A stretch of 64,000 nt of DNA. Origin: Amycolatopsis roodepoortensis (GTDB taxonomy: Bacteria > Actinomycetota > Actinomycetes > Mycobacteriales > Pseudonocardiaceae). This document shows, one piece after another, positions 1-8,210 of the stretch. Position 1 is the stretch's first letter. Each line of letters starts with the position of its first letter. The position numbers and the translations under genes are program-made. The notes beneath the pieces are model-generated. The model searched no databases. It was not told the DNA's origin and worked only from the letters and a program-made list of their open reading frames with translations. Location: the NCBI RefSeq assembly GCF_014873915.1, contig NZ_JADBEJ010000005.1:744001-808000 (forward strand), in the 5' to 3' direction.

Positions 1-1456
1 ACGGCGTGGCCGCGTCGAGTTCGGTCTGCGCGATCAGCACCTTCGGGAACGTCTTGGCGTCCGGCGCCGGCTTGGCGTTGGGGGTCGGCCAGAACGCGCA
101 CAGCGGCGCGCCCGAGAGGGCCATGATCGGCGCGATGAACGGCGCGTTCACGGTCAGATCGGCCTGCCAGAAATTCCAGTAGTGCAGGTTCTGGTTCCAC
201 TGGCCGTCCTGGCAGCGGATCGCCTCGAACGCGGCGTCCCAGGTCTCGACCTCGGCGCCACCCTGGTAGGAGGCCTTGCGCTCGACCGAGTCCTTCTTCG
301 CGATGGCCTCCAGCGCGTTGCCCTTGGCCTTGGTCAGGAACGCCTTGTTCGCGTCGGTCAGCCCGGGAGTGGCGAGCGCCTTCGCGACGACCTGCTCCAG
401 CTTCTCCGCGTCGGTCCCGGCAGGCGCCGGTCCCTTCGCGAGCGCGGCGACCATGGAAGCCGCCGACGGGTACTGGCTGGTGTCGTACATCGCCGGGATG
501 ATGAACCACGCGGCGTAGAGCATGCCCGCGAACTCCCGGGTGCCGCCCGCCTTCTCCCAGTTGCGGCGGATCTCGAGCGGATCGGTGCCCGCCTTGTACT
601 TGGCGTCGTTGCGCGCGACGTAGGGCAGCAGCGCCTCCTGGAACTGGCGGTCACGGCTGCGCGGCTGGAGGTCCCAGGTCTTCTCCAGCGTCGAGCGGCT
701 CGCGTCGGTCGACGAGTCGAGCAGGAACCGGTGCGCCTTGGACGGGAACGTGGTGGCGTACCAGGTACCGAGCCAGGTGCCGTACGAGTAACCGATGTAG
801 CTGGTCTTCTTCTCCCCGAGCAGCACCCGGATGAAGTCCATGTCGTACGCGGTCTGCTCGGTGGTGATGAACTTCGTCAGCGGGTTCTTCAGGCAGCCCT
901 CGACCTTCGCCCGGCTGATCACGTTCTGATCCGTGCTGTCCGGAACGGTGTAGCTACAGGTCAGCGGGGTGCTCTGGCCGACGCCGCGGGGGTCGAAACC
1001 GACGAAGTCGTACTGCGAGGCCAGCACGGGGCTGCGCATCGCCATCGCGGCGCCCCACGGGAGACCTTCGCCGCCGGGCCCGCCGGGGTTGACCAGCGCG
1101 ATGCCCTGCCTGCCGGTGCCGGGGTAGGCGGTCGCGGTCTTGGAGACGCGGACACCGATGGTGTTGCCGTCCTGCGGGTTGTGCCAGTCACGCGGCACCT
1201 GGACGGTGGCGCAGGCGAGGCCCTTGACCTTCTTCAGTTCGGCTTCCGTCGCCGGCGCGACCGAGGGGAACGAGCACTCGCCCCAGGCCACGGCCTGCTT
1301 GGTCAGCGCGCCGGCGAGCGCCGCGGTGTCCGGATCGGCCTTGACCGCGGGTGCCGCGCCCGCGGCCGGGGCCGGCACCAGGCCGGAGGCCAGGAACGCA
1401 CCGGCGACCACGGCCACCGTGCCCCTCCGCGTCTTTCTCGTACTACTGATCACCAT
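1..1456 (-). CDS. Secreted alpha/beta hydrolase, tripeptidyl aminopeptidase (SlpD/TAP-like), 3' end cut by window edge
   Basis: About 485 codons are visible on the minus strand and the frame stays open to base 1. ATG at 1456 is preceded by AAAGGG at normal spacing. Residues 1-33 form a Sec signal (TRKTRRG, hydrophobic core, AGA). Features of secreted actinomycete tripeptidyl aminopeptidases follow: an oxyanion segment NPGGPGG, FDPRGVG, and the nucleophile elbow GYSYG. This family removes N-terminal tripeptides from extracellular proteins. The C-terminal TAP-like domain, with the catalytic His, lies beyond the window. Substrate is inferred from family only. Confidence 0.85.
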   Translation of the reverse strand, partial: MVISSTRKTRRGTVAVVAGAFLASGLVPAPAAGAAPAVKADPDTAALAGALTKQAVAWGECSFPSVAPATEAELKKVKGLACATVQVPRDWHNPQDGNTIGVRVSKTATAYPGTGRQGIALVNPGGPGGEGLPWGAAMAMRSPVLASQYDFVGFDPRGVGQSTPLTCSYTVPDSTDQNVISRAKVEGCLKNPLTKFITTEQTAYDMDFIRVLLGEKKTSYIGYSYGTWLGTWYATTFPSKAHRFLLDSSTDASRSTLEKTWDLQPRSRDRQFQEALLPYVARNDAKYKAGTDPLEIRRNWEKAGGTREFAGMLYAAWFIIPAMYDTSQYPSAASMVAALAKGPAPAGTDAEKLEQVVAKALATPGLTDANKAFLTKAKGNALEAIAKKDSVERKASYQGGAEVETWDAAFEAIRCQDGQWNQNLHYWNFWQADLTVNAPFIAPIMALSGAPLCAFWPTPNAKPAPDAKTFPKVLIAQTELDAATP

Positions 1457-1570
1457 GATCCCTTTCGACAGGAGCCCCCCGACGTCCTTACGTGAAGTTA
1501 AGACGGGTGATCAGCTCTGCCACACGGCCGGAAGGTGGCGGATACCCGACATGGCAGGATCTCGACACCG

Positions 1571-1674
1571 CGTAACTCGCGTGATCAGACACGTAACTCG
1601 CGTGATCAGAGGCGTAACTCGCGAGTTACGCCTTCAAACACGCGAGTTGCGCCTCTGATCACGCGAGTTACGCG
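1571..1674. repeat. Palindromic intergenic repeat, CGTAACTCGCGTGATCAGA units
   Basis: Two direct copies of CGTAACTCGCGTGATCAGA (1571-1589, 1592-1610) lead into a perfect 22-nt palindrome (1611-1632). 1592-1623 and 1641-1672 are inverted copies of 32 nt with one mismatch. The element lies just downstream of the PPK2 stop and upstream of the hydrolase promoter, so it could act as a terminator, but it is larger than an ordinary one and has no T tract. Confidence 0.85.
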
Positions 1675-1679
1675 TTCCG

Positions 1680-2693
1680 TCACGGATGCAGGCCGGGTCC
1701 GTGGTCGGGGTCCGGCGACGGCGCGATCGGGGTCGGGCTGAGCGACGACTCGTCCTCCCCCTCCTCCAGCAGGGTCGCCGCGGCGCCGACCACTTTCAGA
1801 TCCGGTTCGCCGACGGCGTCCTCGTCCTTGTCGGCGTAGTCCACGCGGGCGAGGACGCTGCGCATCGCCTCGACACGCGCCCGTTTCTTGTCGTTGCTCT
1901 TGACCACCGTCCACGGCGCGATCTCCGTGTCGGTGGACCGGAACATCGCGACCTTCGCTTCGGTGTAGGCGTCCCAGCGGTCGAGCGACTTGATGTCGTT
2001 GGGGCTCAGCTTCCATTGCCGCACCGGGTCGACCTGCCGGATGAGGAACCGGGTCCGCTGCTCGGATCTCGACACCGAGAACCAGAGCTTGACGAGGACG
2101 ATCCCGTCGTCGACCAGCATCTCCTCGAACGTCGGGGCCTGCCGCATGAAGCGCTCGTACTGTTCGTCCGTGCAGTACCCCATCACCCGTTCGACGCCGG
2201 CGCGGTTGTACCAGGACCGGTCGAACAGCACGATCTCGCCCTCGGTGGGCAGGTGGTTCACGTAACGCTGGAAGTACCACTCCCCCTGCTCGCGTTCGGT
2301 GGGCTTGCTCAGCGCCACCACTCTCGCGCCGCGCGGGTTGAGGTGTTCGGTGAACCGTTTGATCGTGCCGCCCTTGCCCGCCGCGTCGCGCCCCTCGAAC
2401 AGGATCACCATGCGCCCGCCGGTGTCCTTGATCCAATACTGCAGTTTCAGCAGTTCGATCTGCAGCGACCGTTTCACGACGTCGTATTCCTCGCGCGACA
2501 TCCGCGTCGGGTACGGATAGTTCTCCCGCCACGTGTCGATCGGCGATCCGTCGGGGCGGAGCAGGACCGGGTCGTCGGCGTCGTCGTAGTCGACGACGAG
2601 ACGCTGGTCTCTCAGTTCCGGGAAGTACGAATGATCGAGCACGCGCCGCTGATACCCACACCGGGCGGCGCGCAAACACGGTGCGTCACCCAC
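1680..2693 (-). CDS. ppk2: Polyphosphate kinase 2 (PPK2 family)
   Basis: 337 residues, cytosolic. PPK2 enzymes transfer phosphate between polyphosphate and nucleotides. The P-loop GRDAAGKGGT (101-110), Walker B DRSWYNRAG (158-166) and the lid SRSEQRTRF (near 215) are all intact, as in one-domain PPK2 enzymes. The last ~60 residues are an acidic, Pro/Ser-rich tail outside the fold. The GTG start at 2693 overlaps the stop of the upstream flavodoxin gene, suggesting coupled translation; a second GTG (codon 18, VLDHSYFP) is an alternative start. Nucleotide preference cannot be read from sequence. Confidence 0.93.
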   Translation of the reverse strand: MGDAPCLRAARCGYQRRVLDHSYFPELRDQRLVVDYDDADDPVLLRPDGSPIDTWRENYPYPTRMSREEYDVVKRSLQIELLKLQYWIKDTGGRMVILFEGRDAAGKGGTIKRFTEHLNPRGARVVALSKPTEREQGEWYFQRYVNHLPTEGEIVLFDRSWYNRAGVERVMGYCTDEQYERFMRQAPTFEEMLVDDGIVLVKLWFSVSRSEQRTRFLIRQVDPVRQWKLSPNDIKSLDRWDAYTEAKVAMFRSTDTEIAPWTVVKSNDKKRARVEAMRSVLARVDYADKDEDAVGEPDLKVVGAAATLLEEGEDESSLSPTPIAPSPDPDHGPGLHP

Positions 2694-3141
2694 CGAGCCC
2701 GGCGGCGAACCTTCGCGCCGCTTCGAGATCTGCCGTATCAGGCCGGTTCTTGGCGATACCCCCGACGAGCCGGAACGGGAGCCAGGTGTCGAAACCCCGG
2801 CACGAGAACGTGCCCACCACGTCGAAGCCCTTGCGGCGGAGCGACCGTGCCAGACGACGGGTGTAGCGCCGGAACGGCGGTTCGGGCAGCCCGCTGGTGG
2901 TGAACACGAACGCCTTCCTCCGCCGCTTCGACGGCATCTCCTCGACGAACCGCCTCAACCGCGGATGGAAGTCCATGCCGAAGATCCCCGAGCCGAAACC
3001 CACGAGGTCACACGAATCCAGGTCGGACGGGCCGATCTCCTCGGGGCTGACGACTCGGGCGTCGAGAACCCCCGCCAGCACTTCGGCGATCCTCGCCGTA
3101 TTGCCGTGGGACACCGAAACGCACACGATGACGACCTTCAT
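2686..3141 (-). CDS. Flavodoxin-family protein
   Basis: 151 residues, cytosolic. The N-terminus MKVVIVCVSVSHGNTARIAE is a flavodoxin beta1 strand plus the FMN phosphate-binding loop (S-x-S-H-G-N-T). GFGSGIFG and FTTSGLP correspond to the two later isoalloxazine loops. Length fits a short-chain flavodoxin or a protoporphyrinogen-oxidase-like flavodoxin. It is first in a two-gene unit and its stop overlaps the PPK2 start by 8 nt. Electron partner unknown. Confidence 0.82.
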   Translation of the reverse strand: MKVVIVCVSVSHGNTARIAEVLAGVLDARVVSPEEIGPSDLDSCDLVGFGSGIFGMDFHPRLRRFVEEMPSKRRRKAFVFTTSGLPEPPFRRYTRRLARSLRRKGFDVVGTFSCRGFDTWLPFRLVGGIAKNRPDTADLEAARRFAAGLGG

Positions 3142-3204
3142 GCCGATCCTCCACTTCGCCGGTCCTTCCCCCTTGAGAACCGGACAGCCGCGAAGAACGT
3201 GACG

Positions 3205-4107
3205 TCACCCTTCGCGCAGGTGATCCCGCAACGCCCGCGCCACGCGGGCCATCAGCACTTCGGCCTCCGGCTGGATCGCGGCGGGCACCCGGGATCCGGT
3301 CAGCGCGGCGATCGCGTACAGCCCGCCGTCGGCGTGTTCGACCACTCCGACCTCGTGCCGCAGGTTCAGCACCGTGCCGGTCTTCGACGACCATTTCGTG
3401 GCGTCGGAGACGAAATCGGGGCTGAGCCGCTGACGCAGCAGGTTCAGTCCCATGAGCTCACGCACCCGCGCTGCGACCTCTTCGTCCACTTTGGACGGTT
3501 TCCACAGCGCTTCGAGGAGGTTCACGAACGCCCGGGCCGAACCGGAACTCGCCCGGGTGATGTCGAGCTGCGGAACGGGATGACCCCGCCCGGCGGTACC
3601 CGCGTTGATCGCGAGCGCGTGCGCGAGGTGGACATCGGCCGGGGCGAACCGCTCGGCGGGCGTGTCACTGAGGTCCGCGGCCGGATGCCGCGCGGTGATC
3701 CCGGAAATGCCCCATTCGCGCGTCATCCTGGTGACCTCGGCGGGTGGGGTCAGCGCGAAGAGCGCGTCCGCGGCGGTCTCGTCGCTGATGGCCATCGTCA
3801 GGTAGAGCAGGTCGTCGATCGCCACCCTGGCCGGATGCCGGAACCGCGTCAGCCCGGTCGGTCCCGGCGCGGTGGCCCGTCCCGGCTCGACGTCGATCGG
3901 TGCGGAGCCGTCCAGTTCACCCCGACGGATCCGTTCCAGGGTCGCCGCAGCGAGCGGGATCTTCACCAGCGAGGCGCTCGGGAACTCCAGGTCCGAGTCG
4001 ATGCCGATCTCGTAACCGGTCCGCAGATCACGCACGAGGAACGAACCGCGCAGGCCGCCGTCGTCGAGTTCGGCGCGCAACCCGAGGAGCAGGGTCTCCG
4101 TGTTCAT
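3205..4107 (-). CDS. blaB: Cytosolic class A beta-lactamase-like protein, BlaB-type regulator candidate
   Basis: 300 residues with no signal peptide. The serine beta-lactamase/PBP motifs are present: S46-LVK, SDE at 108-110 where class A enzymes have SDN, and KTG at 242-244. An N-terminal extension to 4149 is possible, but ATG 4107 forms an ATGA overlap with the LysR stop and gives the natural domain start. In Streptomyces cacaoi a cytosolic protein of this kind (BlaB) sits with the LysR regulator BlaA, divergent from the beta-lactamase gene, and is needed for its induction without being a lactamase. The same three-gene order here makes a sensor or regulatory role more likely than secreted resistance. 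Gene symbol is by analogy. Confidence 0.78.
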   Translation of the reverse strand: MNTETLLLGLRAELDDGGLRGSFLVRDLRTGYEIGIDSDLEFPSASLVKIPLAAATLERIRRGELDGSAPIDVEPGRATAPGPTGLTRFRHPARVAIDDLLYLTMAISDETAADALFALTPPAEVTRMTREWGISGITARHPAADLSDTPAERFAPADVHLAHALAINAGTAGRGHPVPQLDITRASSGSARAFVNLLEALWKPSKVDEEVAARVRELMGLNLLRQRLSPDFVSDATKWSSKTGTVLNLRHEVGVVEHADGGLYAIAALTGSRVPAAIQPEAEVLMARVARALRDHLREG

Positions 4108-4985
4108 GTCGTCTCCTCCGCGCCGAGACACCGGGCGATGTCCGGCCACAATCGTGCCCGGAGCCGCTGCGCGTCCTCGCCGGGCCCCGCCGTGATCTCG
4201 AAGCCACGCGCGAGCCGGAGCTCGCCGATCGGCCGCCAGTTCAGGCCGAGGCCGGTGGCCTGGGCCGCCGAGCAGAGCAGCAGATCGTCCGAACCGAACA
4301 CCGCCGCGGCGGCCGCGGTGAGCGCGTCGGCGACGGACACCTGCGCGGGCCGCAGGCCCACCGAATCACGGACGCGGAAGAGGCGATCCCGGATATGCGG
4401 CACGTCGTCCTCGGGCTGGATCCAGACCCGGCGGGGCGACCGGCCGGACCGGCCGACGCGCAGCGTTTCCAGGTGGAGGGCGCCCGCCCGCGGCCTGCCC
4501 CCGCCCGCCAGCCCGAGCGGCACCGTCCAGGTGCCCTCTTCGGCGGGAACGGCGGTGAGCGCCGCGCGGACCTCCTGGGTGCGCACGAGTTCCGCGCGCT
4601 CTCCCGGTGGCGCCTGCCGGAACTCCAGGAAGACGTCCAGCGCTCGCGCCGCGGCGTCGAGTTCGGCGAGCTCCCGGACGGTGCAGGTGTCCGGCATCGC
4701 CAGCCGCATCGGCCGCAGTTTGGCGCGCTGCGCGTCGTGCTCCATGGCGTCGGCCAGCGCCACCAGCCGTTTCGCCGACGGCAGCATGTCGCGGCCGAAC
4801 GGGGTGAGCACGGCGCGGCGGGTGGAGCGGTCGAACAGCCGCTCGCCGAAATGCCGTTCCAGCGCGGCGATCCGGCGGCTCGCCACCGGCTGCGGGATGC
4901 GCGCGATCGCGGCTCCCGCGGTGAAGGTCCCGGCTTCGCTCACACTCACGAACGCCCGGCAGCTCCCGATCAGGTCCACGACCAC
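4104..4985 (-). CDS. blaA: LysR-family regulator of the beta-lactamase gene (BlaA-like)
   Basis: 293 residues. An N-terminal winged helix (residues 1-60; AGTFTAGAAIARIPQPVASRRIAALE is the HTH region, cited as 20-45) is followed by an effector domain, total size normal for LysR proteins. GTG start at 4985, 75 bp from the divergent beta-lactamase start, with a T-N11-A box between them. It is translationally coupled to the downstream beta-lactamase-like gene. By the S. cacaoi precedent it should activate the beta-lactamase promoter. The inducer is not visible. Confidence 0.82.
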   Translation of the reverse strand: MVVDLIGSCRAFVSVSEAGTFTAGAAIARIPQPVASRRIAALERHFGERLFDRSTRRAVLTPFGRDMLPSAKRLVALADAMEHDAQRAKLRPMRLAMPDTCTVRELAELDAAARALDVFLEFRQAPPGERAELVRTQEVRAALTAVPAEEGTWTVPLGLAGGGRPRAGALHLETLRVGRSGRSPRRVWIQPEDDVPHIRDRLFRVRDSVGLRPAQVSVADALTAAAAAVFGSDDLLLCSAAQATGLGLNWRPIGELRLARGFEITAGPGEDAQRLRARLWPDIARCLGAEETT

Positions 4986-4990
4986 ATACT

Positions 4991-5005
4991 ATGCCGATAA
5001 CGCAT
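4991..5005. promoter_or_regulatory. LysR operator (T-N11-A) between blaA and bla
   Basis: ATGC (4991-4994), seven bases, GCAT (5002-5005) is a dyad with the LysR signature T4992-N11-A5004. It sits in the short divergent gap, 6 bp from the LysR start, as expected for autoregulation plus activation of bla. Confidence 0.65.
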
Positions 5006-5060
5006 GAAAGAGGTCATTCGTGTCTTGGACAGCATGATCGGTGCCGGACAGACTGCGTGC

Positions 5061-5951
5061 ATGTCCGTCACTTCTCGCCGCTGGGCCGCCCTGCTGGCGC
5101 TCTCGGTCGCTTCACTCGCCGCCTGTTCCACACCTGCTCCAGCGCCGCCGCCGGCCGCTACTCCGGTCGCGGCGACCGGGCGCGCCGACTTCGAACAGCT
5201 CGAACGCAGCTATCGCGCCCGGCTCGGGGTGTACGCGGTGGACACCGCGACCGGCCGCGAGGTCGCCTTCCGCGCCGACGAGCGGTTCGCCTATGCCTCG
5301 ACGCACAAGGTGTTCAGCGCCGGAGGTCTCCTGCAGCGGACACCGGTCGCCGAACTGGACCGCACGGTGACCTACGAGCGCAAAGACCTGGTCGTGAACT
5401 CACCGGTCACGGAGAAACACGTGGCGACGGGGATGCCGCTGCGCGCCGTCATGGACGCGACCCTCCGGTACAGCGACAACACCGGTGGGAACCTGCTCTT
5501 CCGCGAACTCGGCGGCCCCGAAGGGCTCAACACGGTATTCCGTGGGATCGGCGACACCACGAGCCACGCCGACCGGATCGAACCCGAACTCAACGACACC
5601 TTCCCCGGCGACACCCGGGACACGAGCACCCCGCGTGCCCTCGCCGTGAGCCTGCGCGCCTTCGCCCTCGGAAACGCCCTCCCCGAGGACAAACGCAAGA
5701 TCCTCGTCGACATGATGCGGAGCAGCACCACCGGCGACCAGAACATCCGCGCCGGGGTGCCCGGCTGGCCCGTCGCCGACAAGACCGGGACGGCGTCCTA
5801 CGGGACACGCAACGACATCGGGGTCGTATGGCCGCCGAACCGGGCGCCGATCGTCATCTCGGTGCTGACCGACCGGTCCGAGAAGGACGCCGAGATCGAC
5901 AACAAGCTCCTGGCGGACGCCACCGCGGCCGCCGTGAAAGCCCTTCCCTGA
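5061..5951 (+). CDS. bla: Class A beta-lactamase, lipoprotein
   Basis: 296 residues from ATG 5061. An in-frame ATG at 5004 would put 19 residues before the signal peptide and falls in the operator, so 5061 is preferred. The signal ends in lipobox LAAC (Cys22), predicting a membrane-anchored lipoprotein. All class A elements are present: S80-THK (Ser70/Lys73), SDN 138-140, EPELN 174-178 (Glu166 and Asn170) and KTG 241-243. It should hydrolyse beta-lactams by acyl-enzyme chemistry. It is divergent from its LysR regulator. Spectrum cannot be predicted. Confidence 0.95.
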   Translation: MSVTSRRWAALLALSVASLAACSTPAPAPPPAATPVAATGRADFEQLERSYRARLGVYAVDTATGREVAFRADERFAYASTHKVFSAGGLLQRTPVAELDRTVTYERKDLVVNSPVTEKHVATGMPLRAVMDATLRYSDNTGGNLLFRELGGPEGLNTVFRGIGDTTSHADRIEPELNDTFPGDTRDTSTPRALAVSLRAFALGNALPEDKRKILVDMMRSSTTGDQNIRAGVPGWPVADKTGTASYGTRNDIGVVWPPNRAPIVISVLTDRSEKDAEIDNKLLADATAAAVKALP

Positions 5952-5956
5952 ACGAA

Positions 5957-5994
5957 CCCGCCGGGACGGACGAGGTTCCGTCCGTCCCGGCGGG
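5957..5994. terminator. Bidirectional terminator between bla and the VWA gene
   Basis: Perfect 14-bp stem (5957-5970 with 5981-5994) and a 10-nt loop lie between convergent stop codons at 5951 and 6005. There is no long T tract, as is common in high-GC actinomycetes. Confidence 0.85.
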
Positions 5995-6004
5995 ATTCAG
6001 CGGC

Positions 6005-7879
6005 TCAGCGGCGGCAGGGGTTGCCCGCCGGATGCGCCGCGGTTCCGTGCACGTCGGCCTGGGACTCCGCGAGCACGATCTTCGCGAGCGCGGTGTCCAG
6101 CGCGACGGCCTGCTGCTTCACCACGCCGTTCGCCACGGTCTGGCCGTTGAGCTTCAGCGAACCGATGACCAGCGGGATGGTCAGCGGCGCCGAGCCCACG
6201 GTGATCGACTCACCGTTGATCTTCAGCGAGGCGACGTTCGAACTGCCCGCCAGCACCGGGGCGAGCCCGCCCGGCGACGGCTGACAGGTCGCGGTCGCCT
6301 GCGACTGGATCACGCCGAGTTCGACCGTCAGCCCGAGCGTGCTGATCACCGTCTTGTCGATCTTGGCCGACGCCAGCGCGCGATCGCCCGCGGCCGGGGC
6401 CGCCGACTGGTCGTCCGGCGTGAGATCGGTCGACGCGGTCAGCACCTTGGTGTCGACCTTGATCAGGCCGGCGTTGAGCGTCGCGGCGGCGACAGTGCTG
6501 CTGTCGTCGGCACAGGGCAGGTTCGCCGGATTCGCCCGCGCCGCGGTCACCCCGAGGACGTTCGCCGCGGTGCCGGTGCAGGAGAAGACACCGTCACGGT
6601 CGTCGTCGACGATCGTGCCGACCCCGGTCGGGTCGATGAGACCGGCGCCCGACGGGGCCGACAGGTTCACCGTGAACGTCTCGTTCGGCTCGTCGACGGT
6701 GTCCGGGTTGACCAGGACGGTCACCGGCCTGGTCGTCTGCCCCGGGGCGAACGTGACCGTCCCGCTCGCCGCCGCGTAGTCGGCGGGCGCGGACGCGGTG
6801 CCGTTGGCGGTCGCGTACTGGACCGTCACCGGATTCGGGCTGGGGCCGCCGAGCAGCGACACCGTGAACGTGGCGGGCACCTGCGCACCGCCGGACCCTT
6901 CGCCGACGCTCACGTCGTTGATGCTCAGGCCGAGCACGCGCACGGTCGTGGTCTCGAGGTATCCCCGCGAAGCCCCGTCGACCTGGTAGTCGACGACGCA
7001 CTGGTAGGTGCCGGGAGCGGCACCGGCGGCGGCCGAGATCGTCTCGGTGAACGTGGCGACGCCGCCGCTGGCCACCGTGACGCTGCCCGGGGAGTTGGTG
7101 ACGGTGAGCTGCGGATCGCAGCTGGTCACCTTCGGGGTCACCGTGACCTCGATGGACTTGATGCCGTCCAGGATGGCCTGGGAGACCTGACCGGCCGGGA
7201 CGTTGTTCAGCAGCACCCCGCCCGTGGCCGAGGTGATGGCGGAGGCCTGGCCCGTGGCGTCGAGGGCGCCGACGTTGACGGCGACCACACGGATCTTCGC
7301 CGCCTGCAGCGCCGCGATGGTCTGGGCCAGGGTGTGCCCGCCGCTCGGGTCGTGCGACGGCGCGTCGCCGAACCAGGCGACGATGCGGGTACCGTCCGGC
7401 CGGAAGGCGACCGCGCCGGTGGCCAGCTGGTAGAGCGCGTTCAGGTTCGCCTCCGGCGTGTCCCCGCCGCCCGTGGCCACCCACTGGTCGATCCCCGCCT
7501 GGACGGCGGTCGTGTCCCCGGTGATGCCCTGATTGACCTTGAACGGCACCGAGTCGGTGAAGTCCTTGTACTCGGCGACACCGAACCGCGCGGTCGGCTG
7601 CGCGGCGAGGACGTCACCGGTGATGGTGCCGGCGTTCGACCGCACGTTGCCGATCGGCCCGCCCATACTGCCCGTGGTGTCGGCGAGCAGGACGAGATCG
7701 GGATTCGGCGGCACTGCCGAGGTCGTCACGTTCTTGGTCACGGTCGTGCTCTGCCCCGCGTTCAAGGTGAGGTCGAGCGTGGCCGGGTCCACTCCCGGCG
7801 GAGCCGCGGCGGCGACCGCGGTGGACGCGAGCATCGCCGAAACGGCGGCCAGTACGACGAGCAATGGTCTTCGTGACAT
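6005..7879 (-). CDS. Secreted VWA / Calx-beta protein with choice-of-anchor P-like C-terminus
   Basis: 624 residues from ATG 7879 (AAAGGGAAG upstream). Signal peptide 1-24 ends AAAAPP. A von Willebrand A domain follows (about 55-260) with a MIDAS-like DTTGSMGG and WFGDAPSHD; then a cysteine-bearing Ig-like stretch, a Calx-beta domain (about 330-430: NDVSVGEGSGG to GTIVDDD), and a C-terminal beta-rich domain with GVIQSQATATC resembling the choice-of-anchor P family. This points to an extracellular metal-dependent adhesion or binding protein, function unknown. The upstream in-frame extension to 8086 lacks a signal structure and was rejected as the start. Confidence 0.85.
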   Translation of the reverse strand: MSRRPLLVVLAAVSAMLASTAVAAAAPPGVDPATLDLTLNAGQSTTVTKNVTTSAVPPNPDLVLLADTTGSMGGPIGNVRSNAGTITGDVLAAQPTARFGVAEYKDFTDSVPFKVNQGITGDTTAVQAGIDQWVATGGGDTPEANLNALYQLATGAVAFRPDGTRIVAWFGDAPSHDPSGGHTLAQTIAALQAAKIRVVAVNVGALDATGQASAITSATGGVLLNNVPAGQVSQAILDGIKSIEVTVTPKVTSCDPQLTVTNSPGSVTVASGGVATFTETISAAAGAAPGTYQCVVDYQVDGASRGYLETTTVRVLGLSINDVSVGEGSGGAQVPATFTVSLLGGPSPNPVTVQYATANGTASAPADYAAASGTVTFAPGQTTRPVTVLVNPDTVDEPNETFTVNLSAPSGAGLIDPTGVGTIVDDDRDGVFSCTGTAANVLGVTAARANPANLPCADDSSTVAAATLNAGLIKVDTKVLTASTDLTPDDQSAAPAAGDRALASAKIDKTVISTLGLTVELGVIQSQATATCQPSPGGLAPVLAGSSNVASLKINGESITVGSAPLTIPLVIGSLKLNGQTVANGVVKQQAVALDTALAKIVLAESQADVHGTAAHPAGNPCRR

Positions 7880-7968
7880 GGACTTCCCTTTCGAGATCCG
7901 GCCGGGGCCGGAATACCTGTGGGCTCGGTGGAGAAGACGGAATATCTCGTTTTTCGTTAGCGCGGACG

Positions 7969-8047
7969 CCGGATTCACCCGGGCGCCCTGAGTCAAGGCG
8001 CCCAACGGGCTGTTACCGCGAATCCGGGCTACGCGGACCAGGTCCGC
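7969..8047 (-). promoter_or_regulatory. Structured 5' leader of the VWA gene
   Basis: The 331 bases between 7879 and 8211 hold no gene. Within them, 7969-7976 pairs with 8020-8027 (8 bp, perfect), enclosing 7981-7987 paired with 7997-8003 (7 bp, perfect). A separate tight hairpin occupies 8033-8047 (GCGGACC/GGTCCGC). On the minus strand these lie 90-170 nt before the ATG, where a leader RNA would fold. The bases GGGTGAATCC and CGCTAAC recall parts of c-di-AMP riboswitches, but the rest of that consensus is absent. Confidence 0.45.
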
Positions 8048-8118
8048 ATTGGGCCGTCCGGCCGACGGGGCTTCGTCACTTTTCACTCTTCAGCGTGAAA
8101 GGGGCCGAAGATTTCGGC

Positions 8119-8148
8119 GTTTCCGTGAACACCTCGCCGGACGGAAAC
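8119..8148 (-). terminator. Hairpin after the 180-residue secreted-protein gene
   Basis: GTTTCCGT (8119-8126) and ACGGAAAC (8141-8148) form an 8-bp stem 60-90 nt past the stop at 8211. Confidence 0.45.
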
Positions 8149-8210
8149 CCGAATTCAACGGCGAATAAGCACCGAATGTCGCAACGGTCGATACCTCGGC
8201 GAGACCTCGG

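Noticed and set aside
182..1495. Long plus-strand frame opposite the hydrolase at 1-1456
   Set aside because: It lies antisense to a clear secreted hydrolase with GYSYG and a signal peptide; the plus-strand product is Arg/Gly/Val-rich without motifs, typical of high-GC shadows.
1571..1674. CRISPR array
   Set aside because: Only two short direct units followed by palindromes, no regular spacers, and no cas genes in the window. No other CRISPR-like pattern was seen.
7880..8086. c-di-AMP (ydaO) riboswitch before the VWA gene
   Set aside because: GGGTGAATCC and CGCTAAC are there but only a few bases apart, while the true aptamer needs them far apart with other conserved helices. Kept only as an unclassified structured leader.
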